Part shown: positions 1 through 6,404 of the stretch, piece after piece
Numbering within the stretch: position 1 is the stretch's first letter
Layout of the letters: each line of letters begins with the position of its first letter
From: Lachnospiraceae bacterium
Lineage (GTDB): Bacteria; Bacillota; Clostridia; Lachnospirales; Lachnospiraceae
DNA length: 6,420 nucleotides
Reading direction: 5' to 3'
Assembly (NCBI GenBank): GCA_015057205.1
Contig: SVEW01000127.1
Span: 1-6,420, forward strand
The notes under the pieces: generated by a model
Told to the model about the DNA's origin: nothing
What the model saw: only the letters and a program-made list of their open reading frames with translations
The model's database searches: none
Position numbers and translations under genes: made by a program

Positions 1-714
1 TATGCCAATAAACCCCGGATTGTTCATGGCATCCGAAAAGCGATACCCTCTTTGTGAAGTTGGTGAAACGCAGACATGTTCTTCACACGGCTCTCCCAAA
101 TTCATACGACTAACGGTCTCATAACAACGCTTTCGATCATAACAGGCAAACCAGCAACACTCGTTACACAAAAATTCAACCTTTTGCTTCTGTGCATCGG
201 TCAGTCCGTTTAATTTTGCTATTTCTTTGTTCAGCCGAAAATCCGGCACTACAAAACGAAATTCTTCCCGATTAAGCTCTTCTTCTAATTGCGAAAACCT
301 TGTCAGCACCTTCGTTGTAGAGGACACATAGTAAAACTTCGGATATCGCTGTAGCAAATAAGATAGCAGTAACTCTGAATGCACGATTATCCCATTGTTA
401 CCGGTATGCTCAAACAATTTGCATAATTTATTGCAATGCTTGTCTAACAAATGCTTTTCTTCCAATAGGGAATTACTAAAGGTAAGACGTGCACTAATCC
501 CATACTCTTTCATCAGTTCTACCACTTTTTCCGGTGATTCTTCCCCATATCCGGCACGACCACCACCCCAGATACAATCCCTCGGTGCCCCGTATACAGA
601 ACCAATTTCACACCAATCATAGAAATATTCCCGGTGCCTATGAAATAGTTCCAAAAACACCTTATACAATTCATAAAATTCAAACAAACCCGGAAGGTGA
701 TAGTATATTTTCAT
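1..714 (-). CDS. Cys-rich conserved hypothetical, U32 peptidase-like (3' end cut by window edge)
   Basis: The frame is open from ATG 714-712 to the left edge (238 codons, no stop), so the C-terminus is missing. The first in-frame stop upstream is at 765-763 and no other ATG lies between, which fixes the start; the ribosome site is a weak purine run (GAAAGAAG). There is no signal peptide or membrane segment, so the protein is probably cytoplasmic. It begins MKIYYHLPGLFEFYELY, carries IWGGGR near residue 55, and around residue 165 has VVPDFRLNK followed by a cysteine cluster: C183, C186, C187, C191 and C197, then C210 and C215. The order 'beta-strand ending in VPDFRLN, then VEFLCNECC' resembles the Cys-rich end of U32 peptidase-like proteins (UbiU/UbiV, TrhP type), several of which hold a 4Fe-4S cluster. 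That assignment is from memory of family patterns and is tentative; the substrate is unknown. It is transcribed divergently from the next gene. Confidence 0.8.
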   Translation of the reverse strand, partial: MKIYYHLPGLFEFYELYKVFLELFHRHREYFYDWCEIGSVYGAPRDCIWGGGRAGYGEESPEKVVELMKEYGISARLTFSNSLLEEKHLLDKHCNKLCKLFEHTGNNGIIVHSELLLSYLLQRYPKFYYVSSTTKVLTRFSQLEEELNREEFRFVVPDFRLNKEIAKLNGLTDAQKQKVEFLCNECCWFACYDRKRCYETVSRMNLGEPCEEHVCVSPTSQRGYRFSDAMNNPGFIGI

Positions 715-784
715 TCGTTCACTTCTTTCTTTTTCATTCCATCTTATTTTGCTCTTACAATTTTAATGTTAGTTAGTTCTACTC

Positions 785-813
785 ATCATACCATACTCTT
801 CTTACATTAACCA
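785..813 (-). promoter_or_regulatory. Probable leftward promoter (extended -10)
   Basis: Read on the minus strand, TATGAT at 790-785 is preceded by TGG, giving an extended -10 (TGnTATGAT). A -35 at a 17-nt spacing (813-808, TGGTTA) is poor, as is common for extended -10 promoters. Transcription would start near 778, leaving about 64 nt of leader before the Cys-rich gene's ATG at 714. Confidence 0.5.
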
Positions 814-844
814 TATTTTTATCACAATTATCAAATATTTATTC

Positions 845-872
845 TTGACAAATCATTCGTTCGTGCTATGAT
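845..872 (+). promoter_or_regulatory. Strong sigma-A type promoter for the secreted GLUG/ZinT gene
   Basis: TTGACA at 845-850 is a perfect -35. TATGAT at 867-872 is a 5/6 -10 at a 16-nt spacing, and TGC directly before it makes an extended -10. Transcription should start near 879, giving a leader of about 42 nt that ends in AAGGAGG (909-915), 5 nt before the ATG at 921. Confidence 0.8.
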
Positions 873-896
873 GTTAGTGTATTCTAACTTGAGTTA
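873..896. promoter_or_regulatory. Possible repressor operator: overlapping inverted repeats at the transcription start
   Basis: Two small dyads share a central half-site: GTTAG (873-877) with CTAAC (884-888), and TAACT (885-889) with AGTTA (892-896). They sit directly over the predicted start point of the rightward transcript, where a repressor would act. The TAAC-N4-GTTA core recalls the TTAAC-N2-GTTAA site of the zinc repressor AdcR, but the spacing differs by two bases, so I do not assign a regulator. The arms are only 5 bp and could be chance in AT-rich DNA. Confidence 0.3.
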
Positions 897-920
897 TATA
901 TCTCTTACAAGGAGGACACT

Positions 921-2789
921 ATGAAAAATCAATTTTTTAAATCCGCCTGTGCGGTTGCTACAGCCCTCACGGTTGCAGCAGGAAGCTTCACACTTCCGCT
1001 TTCAATACCGGCTACTACTGCGAATGCGGCTAGTATCACCTCTCTTTTTGCCGGCGGGAAAGGAACACAAAAAAATCCTTATCAAATTAAAACCGTAAAG
1101 CAATTTTCGAACATCGGAAAAAACAAGACAACGCTAAAGGCTCACTATGTTCTTAAGAACGACTTGAATTTAAAAAACAAAACCTTTAAGAGCATTGGCC
1201 GCGTAACCGGTAAAGATATGATGAAAGGGGACTTTTCCGGCAGCTTCTCCGGAACTTTTGATGGAAAAGGTCACACCATTCAAAATGTAACCATTGTACA
1301 GGAGAAGAACGAAATGGGCTCCGGTCTGTTTGATGTTACCACCGGAACCGTCAAAAATCTGAAACTTAAAAACATGAAAGCCTCTTCTAAAGCCGGCTCC
1401 CGTTATGCCTCTTGTGGCGTAGGTATGGCCTATGGCGGAACCATTTCAAAGATAACCTTAAGTGGTAAAAACTCCGTGCGCGGTGTTAACTGCGTTGGTG
1501 GTATTGTGGGTGGTCTTTGGGGCGCCACGGTAAAGAACTGTAACGCAAGCGGTGTTACCGTCACCTTAGAAGGCAACAACAACTTTTTGGACGGACTTTT
1601 GATTCAGCAAGACGAGGCCGAGTGCGGCGGAATCATTGTGGGCGGAGGTTTTACCGGAATCGTAACCGGCTGCAAAGCTACCGGCATCGTAAAAGCCTCT
1701 GGCAATGAGCCCGTAGGTATGGGCGGCGTCGCCGGTTGTTTGCAATGTATGGATTCCGTTATTGGCAACACCGCGAATGTTACCATTCAGGCTAAAAACG
1801 GGCACGCCATCGGTGGTCTTTGCGGTTATGCCGGTGTGGGCGATGATGGCGATGGAACCGTTCAGGCCCCTGCTTTAATCAAAGACAATCACGTAACGGT
1901 AAAAATCACTGCCGATGGTGCGACGCATGTTGGTGGACTTATTGGAACCGGTCTATACTACTTCGGCATGGAAGATCGTTTTAACGTAGTTGACTGTTCC
2001 GTAAAAGGAAGCATTGATGGGGCTACTACCCCCGGAACCGTAGCAGGCCGCGCTACGAATAGTATCATTACTTCCTGCAATACAGACGTTACCGTGAACG
2101 GCGAAAAAAGTGACGTACAGATTGGTACAACCTCTCAGCTCTATCAGAGTTCCGATCAGTATGAAGATGGAAGCAAAGAAGCTGCTGCCATACTTTTGAA
2201 AAATCTCGAAGGAAGCTATACTCCCCTTTTTGAAACACTATGCAAAGATGAATACGATGCACTATGGATGAAATATGCAGAAATGTCGGTTGGAAAAGAA
2301 AATGCAAGAGCTACTGTTGACGCATTAAAACACAGCATGCTGGGAACCCTAACCGGTCCGGAAGCTGAAAAAGCTTTTAAAGACAAACCTGACGCAATAC
2401 AATTTAACTGTGGCTTTTTATCAGGAATGACAACATTCAAAGTTGACGGAAATGTTATCTCCGGTTATGACAAAAATGGAAAAGAGCTTTTCTCACATAC
2501 CTATACTTTTGAAAAACTTGTCACCACTGCAGAAGGTATGGGCTTTTACTCCTACCATACCACCGAAGCAAATGCCGGTGAATATGAATACTTCCTTCTG
2601 GCAGGAGATACCCCTTCCACCACCTATCACACAGAGTTTCGTCATGGCTCTAACCCTGATGAACTGGTAAAATTAATGACCGGAAGCTACGCCTATTGGC
2701 TAAGTGCCGGAATCAGCAAAGATGCAGATGCTGCTATGATTGACAATTGTATTCGCTTATTTGTAATTGAGAATACGAAAAAACAATAA
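921..2789 (+). CDS. Secreted GLUG beta-helix protein with C-terminal ZinT/YodA-like metal-binding domain
   Basis: The 622-aa product starts at ATG 921 behind a near-ideal AAGGAGG. Residues 1-36 are a signal peptide: K2 and K7, a hydrophobic core, and a likely cut after ANA at 34-36. Residues about 45-390 form a repetitive region with GLUG-type turns (VGGIVGG at 192-198, and GG-x-x-G units near 268, 298 and 338) and recurrent Cys at 207, 251, 359 and 386, as expected of a right-handed beta-helix. Residues about 425-622 align by eye with ZinT/YodA: LEGSYTPLF at the start, the WMKYAEM helix, the strand-rich FKVDGNVISGY segment, and YHTEFRHGSNPDEL (569-582) over the zinc-binding SHFHIFMG stretch of E. 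coli ZinT. ZinT is a periplasmic zinc protein that aids ZnuA; the same domain ends streptococcal AdcA. Only one of the three zinc histidines (H570) is kept; E572 and H575 lie nearby. No LPxTG, SLH or lipobox anchor is visible, so the protein is probably released or loosely cell-associated. Extracellular metal capture is inference. Confidence 0.88.
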   Translation: MKNQFFKSACAVATALTVAAGSFTLPLSIPATTANAASITSLFAGGKGTQKNPYQIKTVKQFSNIGKNKTTLKAHYVLKNDLNLKNKTFKSIGRVTGKDMMKGDFSGSFSGTFDGKGHTIQNVTIVQEKNEMGSGLFDVTTGTVKNLKLKNMKASSKAGSRYASCGVGMAYGGTISKITLSGKNSVRGVNCVGGIVGGLWGATVKNCNASGVTVTLEGNNNFLDGLLIQQDEAECGGIIVGGGFTGIVTGCKATGIVKASGNEPVGMGGVAGCLQCMDSVIGNTANVTIQAKNGHAIGGLCGYAGVGDDGDGTVQAPALIKDNHVTVKITADGATHVGGLIGTGLYYFGMEDRFNVVDCSVKGSIDGATTPGTVAGRATNSIITSCNTDVTVNGEKSDVQIGTTSQLYQSSDQYEDGSKEAAAILLKNLEGSYTPLFETLCKDEYDALWMKYAEMSVGKENARATVDALKHSMLGTLTGPEAEKAFKDKPDAIQFNCGFLSGMTTFKVDGNVISGYDKNGKELFSHTYTFEKLVTTAEGMGFYSYHTTEANAGEYEYFLLAGDTPSTTYHTEFRHGSNPDELVKLMTGSYAYWLSAGISKDADAAMIDNCIRLFVIENTKKQ

Positions 2790-2798
2790 GATACAAGG

Positions 2799-2841
2799 AC
2801 AGGGCCTCGCAGGAGCTATCCTATGCGAGACCCTGTTTTTT
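2799..2841 (+). terminator. Intrinsic terminator of the GLUG/ZinT gene
   Basis: A 13-bp stem (2799-2811 with 2824-2836, one internal C/A mismatch) encloses a 12-nt loop and is followed by six T (2836-2841). It begins 10 nt after the stop codon. Read leftwards, the same hairpin lies 28 nt past the stop of the FmdE-family gene but is followed by CCTTGTAT rather than a T-run, so it would be a weaker terminator for the convergent operon. No other terminator for that operon is visible in the 80-bp gap. Confidence 0.9.
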
Positions 2842-2869
2842 AAGTAACTTGGCGTATAAAATTATTGAT

Positions 2870-3400
2870 TTACACCCGAAACCGGTCATATCGACTATAA
2901 CAATCCAGACAAACTTTCTTTCCATCATAAATCCGAATCCAATTTGCCCCCGTATCTTCACCGCATTTCTCACAACGATAGGATTCAAAGATTCTCGCCT
3001 CTTCCGGCAATGCAATCGTTGGCTCCTTTACATCAAACATATCGTGATAATCGCATTCCTGATAAAACTGAAAAGATTCCTCTCTGGTCATTCCTTTGTC
3101 CCTAGCCTTTAATACCAGACGCACCGCCTTTCCGTTTTTTCGATTATAGAAAGAAAACGCCTGTTTTCCACGCATATGAAACAAAAGATTTCCTTTTCCG
3201 ATACTACATCCTAAAACTACCTGAATAGCGTCCACTCCACAGGCATCATTTTCAGAAATGCAAACAATCTCTTCATCCTCACTGAAAGTAATATCCAGTA
3301 ATTCTTTTGCATACATGGCTGCCTGATAGCCAATGGTTAACCCACCGCACACATGACCATGAAATTTTGCACACTCTTTCCAAAGTTCTGTTTCAATCAT
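2870..3400 (-). CDS. FmdE-family protein with C-terminal zinc ribbon
   Basis: This 176-aa protein is the last gene of the importer operon, 16 nt after the ATPase stop, with AAGGAGA a few bases before its ATG. The N-terminal FmdE domain shows its hallmark FHGHVCGG (residues 13-20; H14, H16 and C18 are candidate metal ligands), then ENDACGVDAIQ (C54) and LGCSIGKGNL (C65). The C-terminus carries a four-cysteine zinc ribbon or treble clef, C143-x2-C146 and C164-x2-C167. The family is named after a gene in the molybdenum formylmethanofuran dehydrogenase operon of methanogens, but most bacterial members occur without that enzyme, and their biochemical role is not established; none of the other dehydrogenase subunits are here. 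There is no signal peptide, so it acts in the cytoplasm. Its place behind a metal-type importer suggests receiving, sensing or processing the imported metal species. The family call is firm; the function is inference. Confidence 0.93.
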   Translation of the reverse strand: MIETELWKECAKFHGHVCGGLTIGYQAAMYAKELLDITFSEDEEIVCISENDACGVDAIQVVLGCSIGKGNLLFHMRGKQAFSFYNRKNGKAVRLVLKARDKGMTREESFQFYQECDYHDMFDVKEPTIALPEEARIFESYRCEKCGEDTGANWIRIYDGKKVCLDCYSRYDRFRV

Positions 3401-3416
3401 ACCCTGTCTCCTTTTT

Positions 3417-4169
3417 TTATTTTACAACCACAAATTTATTCTCTTCTACATTTACAATGGTGGTATCCACCCCATACACCGCTTTAATGGTTTCCTCTGT
3501 CACTACGGATGCATCTCCATAGCGAAATACCCTACCCTCCTTGAACATCAAAAAACGGTCGCAATACTTTAATGCCAGGTTCAAATCATGAATCACTACG
3601 ATAACCAGCATATCCGTTTCTTTTGCAATCTGAGCAGCAATTCCCATAACCTCATGCTGGTTTCGCAAATCCAGACTGGCAGTAGGCTCATCTAACAATA
3701 ACACCTTTGGCTGCTGCGCCAATGCTCTGGCAAGCGCTACTTTTTGCAATTCTCCGCCGGAAAGTTCATCCACATAACGCAATTTCAATTCTTCCAGGTG
3801 CATTCTTGCAATTGCCTCATCCACAATTGCATAATCGGCAGCGGATGGGCCAATGGTCATATGCGGTTTTCTTCCCAGCAAAACCATATCGTATACCGTC
3901 AGCTTACTTGATGTTGTATGCTGCTCCACGTAAGCCATTTCTCTGGCAATTTCCACCTGTTTCATCCCGGATATGTTTCTGCCTTCCAGGCAGACTGTAC
4001 CGCTCTTTGGGTGCAGAATGCGGTTCAAACATTTTAAAAACGTACTTTTGCCTGCACCGTTGTTGCCGAGAAAAGCCACACAATGTCCCTTCGTTTCTTC
4101 CATGGACATATTTTGAAGAACGGGTTCCATTCCATGATAGGCAAAGGTTATTTCTTTTGCGTGAATCAT
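3417..4169 (-). CDS. FecE/BtuD-type ABC transporter ATPase
   Basis: This is the ATP-hydrolysing subunit of the importer, on the cytoplasmic face of the permease. Numbered from ATG 4169 (250 aa) it has Walker A GNNGAGKST (35-43), the Q-loop Q83, signature LSGGE (136-140), Walker B VLLLDEP (156-162, with D160 and catalytic E161), D-loop SLD (165-167) and switch H194. All are intact, and 250 aa is normal for the FecE/HemV/BtuD class. The VLLGRKPH segment after the Q-loop is typical of siderophore, heme, B12 and molybdate type II importers. A GTG at 4178 would add three residues, but it lies inside the Shine-Dalgarno sequence; ATG 4169 overlaps the permease stop as ATGA and is preferred. It follows the permease and precedes the FmdE-family gene in one transcript. 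Confidence 0.96.
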   Translation of the reverse strand: MIHAKEITFAYHGMEPVLQNMSMEETKGHCVAFLGNNGAGKSTFLKCLNRILHPKSGTVCLEGRNISGMKQVEIAREMAYVEQHTTSSKLTVYDMVLLGRKPHMTIGPSAADYAIVDEAIARMHLEELKLRYVDELSGGELQKVALARALAQQPKVLLLDEPTASLDLRNQHEVMGIAAQIAKETDMLVIVVIHDLNLALKYCDRFLMFKEGRVFRYGDASVVTEETIKAVYGVDTTIVNVEENKFVVVK

Positions 4170-5254
4170 TTGTTCCACCTTCCTTTAAATATAATCCATA
4201 AAAATACCGGTGCTCCCAATACGGACGTAATGGCACCAATTGGCAAAACAATAGGAGCCACTGCAAGCCGCGCCACCGTATCACTTAATAACAAGAGCAC
4301 AGCACCTGCCAACCCGGATGCCGGAAGCAAATAACGATAATCCGATCCCACAAACCGCTTTACCATGTGGGGCGCAATAAGTCCCACAAAATTTATAATA
4401 CCGATATGGGATACTATAACAGATGCGGTAATGGCGCAAACCACCATGCTGTTAATTAAAATTCTACGGGTATTGACACCTAATCCTTTTGCCGTATCTT
4501 CGCCGCCCTGTAAGGCGTTATAGTTCCATCGGTTAATTCCAAAATAAATACTTGCCAACAGCACAACAACACTTATGAGCAAAATATCTTTCCAAAAAGT
4601 GCTTCCCAAATCTCCGAAGGTCCAGTATACCACTGCTGCCACCCGCACATCATCTGCAAAATATTCAAGCAACGTGGTTCCCGCAGAAAAAAGGGAACTT
4701 AGGGCAACCCCTGCCAAAATCAAAGTTCCGGCGCTCATACTTTTAAATTTAGACAAAAGTACAATAAACACTGTTGAAATCATGGAACCTAAAAATGCAC
4801 AAACCATTATCAAAATCGGATTATTCAAATTCAACTGCACACCGCTGGTTCCGGCACTCATAAGTCCGCCCCCCAATACAATAATGGCAAAAGCAGCTCC
4901 AAAAGCGGCTCCTTGGGATACCCCAATGGTAGACGCAGAAGCCAAGGGATTGCGCAAAATCCCCTGCATTGCACATCCAACGATTCCCAATCCGAAACCG
5001 GCCACTACTGCGGTAGTTGCCCTTGGCAGTCGCAAATTCATAACCACAATTTCTTCTTTCGCATCACCATAACCAAGCAAAGTGGCTATCACCCGGTCAA
5101 AGGGTACTGTGGATGAGCCAAAAGCAAGCGCCACCACAAATACCCCCAAGGTCATGAAAAACAATAATAGCAAAAAAATCCTTTTTTTCCGAATAAAAGC
5201 CCGGTATCCTTCACCGTGAGCCTCTATCGTTTTTTTCTCTAGTAATAAATCCAT
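4166..5254 (-). CDS. FecCD/BtuC-family ABC transporter permease
   Basis: This polytopic membrane subunit forms the import channel, probably as a homodimer since only one permease gene is present. The 362 residues start with a charged cytoplasmic extension of about 25 residues, making it longer than BtuC. The first membrane segment is about 26-46. Then come the family marks: RLPR (75-78), NPLASASTIGVSQGA (102-116), the ATPase-coupling loop with GLGVNTRRI near 250-262, and the NFVGLIAPHMVKR stretch near 285-303. About ten hydrophobic segments can be made out, as expected. The gene begins 6 nt after the binding-protein stop, and its ATG has almost no Shine-Dalgarno (AATAGG abuts it, and a GGA lies 11 nt away), so it is probably translated by ribosomes finishing the upstream gene. 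Chelated iron, heme, cobamide or molybdate/tungstate all use this family; the permease alone does not tell them apart. Confidence 0.96.
   Translation of the reverse strand: MDLLLEKKTIEAHGEGYRAFIRKKRIFLLLLFFMTLGVFVVALAFGSSTVPFDRVIATLLGYGDAKEEIVVMNLRLPRATTAVVAGFGLGIVGCAMQGILRNPLASASTIGVSQGAAFGAAFAIIVLGGGLMSAGTSGVQLNLNNPILIMVCAFLGSMISTVFIVLLSKFKSMSAGTLILAGVALSSLFSAGTTLLEYFADDVRVAAVVYWTFGDLGSTFWKDILLISVVVLLASIYFGINRWNYNALQGGEDTAKGLGVNTRRILINSMVVCAITASVIVSHIGIINFVGLIAPHMVKRFVGSDYRYLLPASGLAGAVLLLLSDTVARLAVAPIVLPIGAITSVLGAPVFLWIIFKGRWNK
4175..4185 (-). promoter_or_regulatory. Ribosome binding site deciding the ATPase start
   Basis: On the minus strand AAGGAAGGTGG (4185-4175) ends 5 nt before ATG 4169. 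It covers the alternative GTG codon at 4178-4176, which therefore cannot be served by it. It lies inside the permease's last codons, so ATPase translation is likely coupled to permease translation through the 4-nt ATGA overlap (4169-4166). Confidence 0.75.
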
Positions 5255-5260
5255 CCTATT

Positions 5261-6391
5261 TTATTTTCCAATCGTGATTTTTCCGAATCCATATCCATTC
5301 TCATCAAGCACCTTTAAGTAATCCATACCAATCATGGTGTTAAAAATCTCTTCTGCCTTTTTTTCAAAATCCACATCCTTGAATGCTTCCGGATACAAAA
5401 TGGTTCCCGCATAATAAGAATCTACAATAGCAAGCTCCATGTTACACCAATAATAGTTGAAGTTTACTTGCGCATACACCTTGCCCTCTTTTACAGCTTT
5501 CAAACTATCAATTGCTTTTCCGTTCTCTGCATAATCTTTATTTACAAGCTCCATGTTACCCGGATTTAAGAAAATGACATCCGGATTCCACTCCAGAATC
5601 TGTTCCATATCTACTTCCACACCTTCTTTTGCATCCAGTTCATCCGATACACTAATGGCATGAATAGCTTCTAACGGGGCATACCCTACATAAGTTCCGG
5701 TAAATCCATGGCCACCACTCCAGCTAACTGCTCCGGTGTATACCTTTGGCTTATCCTCATCCGGAATATCTTTGGTGCGCTCATCGAGATCTTTTACCCA
5801 ACCTTCTATCGCAGTAGAAACATCTTCTGCATGGGCACTTGTTCCCAACACATCACCAATCAATCGAATGGAATCCGTCAGATAATGAGAATTAAAGGCA
5901 TCTCCGTAAACTCCGATTACCGGCACACCTGTCTTTTTCGCCAATTCTTCCATAGCAACGGTATCCGAATCCTGATAGAAAACCACATCCGGACTCAATT
6001 CTACAATAGCCTCCGCATAGTCTGCATTGCCACTACCGCCGGAAGCAACCGGTGCACAATCCTTAAAATAGTCTTTATTTGCGTAAGCAAATGGCATACC
6101 CGGATCCCCTTTAGACTCCATCTCGGTACAACCTTTAATTTTCTCAACACCGCCGGCATAAACAACCAGTCTTGCTGCACTTCCCAATGCTGCACAAGTG
6201 TTTACTTTTGCAGGTATTTCCACTTTTCTTCCAAATACATCCGTAATGGTACGTGTTTCTGCCTTTGCTTCTGTCTTAGTTTCATCCTTCTTGTCTGTAG
6301 TCTTTGACCCCGTTTTACCACAGGCTGTAAATCCTCCCACAATCATTGTTGCTGCAAGTATCACAGCAGTCCATTTTTTCAATCTTCTCAT
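5261..6391 (-). CDS. FepB/BtuF-type substrate-binding lipoprotein of the ABC importer
   Basis: This extracellular receptor delivers substrate to the permease and is the first gene of the operon. From ATG 6391 it is 376 aa: basic n-region (MRRLKKW), hydrophobic core, lipobox FTAC with lipidated C24, then a Lys/Asp/Thr-rich linker to about residue 47. The mature part begins with ITDVFGRKVEIP, the usual opening of cluster A-II (COG0614-type) binding proteins. Two lobes follow: the first has LSPDVVFYQDSD, the second ILEWNPDVIFLNPGN and the segment NFNYYWCNME (310-319) in the C-lobe, close to where these proteins line the pocket. The frame could extend to a TTG at 6406, but GGAGG (6404-6400) lies between that codon and ATG 6391 at an 8-nt spacing, so the ATG is chosen. 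The substrate is not readable; the Asn/Tyr-rich C-lobe segment and the FmdE partner lean towards a small metal species or oxyanion such as molybdate/tungstate. The operon promoter must lie beyond the right edge. Confidence 0.94.
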   Translation of the reverse strand: MRRLKKWTAVILAATMIVGGFTACGKTGSKTTDKKDETKTEAKAETRTITDVFGRKVEIPAKVNTCAALGSAARLVVYAGGVEKIKGCTEMESKGDPGMPFAYANKDYFKDCAPVASGGSGNADYAEAIVELSPDVVFYQDSDTVAMEELAKKTGVPVIGVYGDAFNSHYLTDSIRLIGDVLGTSAHAEDVSTAIEGWVKDLDERTKDIPDEDKPKVYTGAVSWSGGHGFTGTYVGYAPLEAIHAISVSDELDAKEGVEVDMEQILEWNPDVIFLNPGNMELVNKDYAENGKAIDSLKAVKEGKVYAQVNFNYYWCNMELAIVDSYYAGTILYPEAFKDVDFEKKAEEIFNTMIGMDYLKVLDENGYGFGKITIGK

Positions 6392-6399
6392 ACGTCTTT

Positions 6400-6404
6400 C
6401 CTCC
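6400..6404 (-). promoter_or_regulatory. Ribosome binding site deciding the binding-protein start
   Basis: GGAGG on the minus strand (6404-6400) lies 8 nt before ATG 6391. The upstream TTG (6406-6404) overlaps it, which rules out that codon as the main start. Only 16 bases remain to the window edge, so no promoter can be judged. Confidence 0.85.

Noticed and set aside
395..776. Two plus-strand reading frames of 75 and 80 codons (395-622, 534-776)
   Set aside because: They lie antisense to the Cys-rich minus-strand gene, have no ribosome site and low-complexity, Cys/His/Pro-rich products; the minus frame has coherent protein features.
1200..2100. Repeated ACCGGAA/CCGGAACC strings as a DNA repeat array
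   Set aside because: They are irregularly spaced and reflect codon choice for Gly-Thr in the GLUG protein repeats, not a CRISPR or tandem DNA repeat.
2799..2841. Strong bidirectional terminator
   Set aside because: Only the rightward reading is followed by a T-run; the leftward reading continues CCTTGTAT, so I call it for the plus strand only.
3707..4284. Frames of 164 aa (+, 3707-4201) and 126 aa (-, 3904-4284) overlapping the ATPase gene
   Set aside because: Both are out of frame with an intact ABC ATPase and have no recognisable domain or ribosome site.
4575..5072. 165-codon plus-strand frame opposite the permease
   Set aside because: It mirrors permease codons; its Ala/Pro/Thr/Lys-rich product is what hydrophobic codons give when read on the other strand.
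5708..6307. 199-codon plus-strand frame opposite the binding-protein gene
   Set aside because: It is a shadow of the antisense frame; the product looks random (many Cys, Ile and Phe runs), while the minus frame gives a complete lipoprotein with lipobox and family motifs.
3417..6391. Calling the importer a heme or ferric-siderophore transporter outright
   Set aside because: The families fit, but no substrate-specific motif is visible and the FmdE partner argues against a simple siderophore role, so the substrate is left open.
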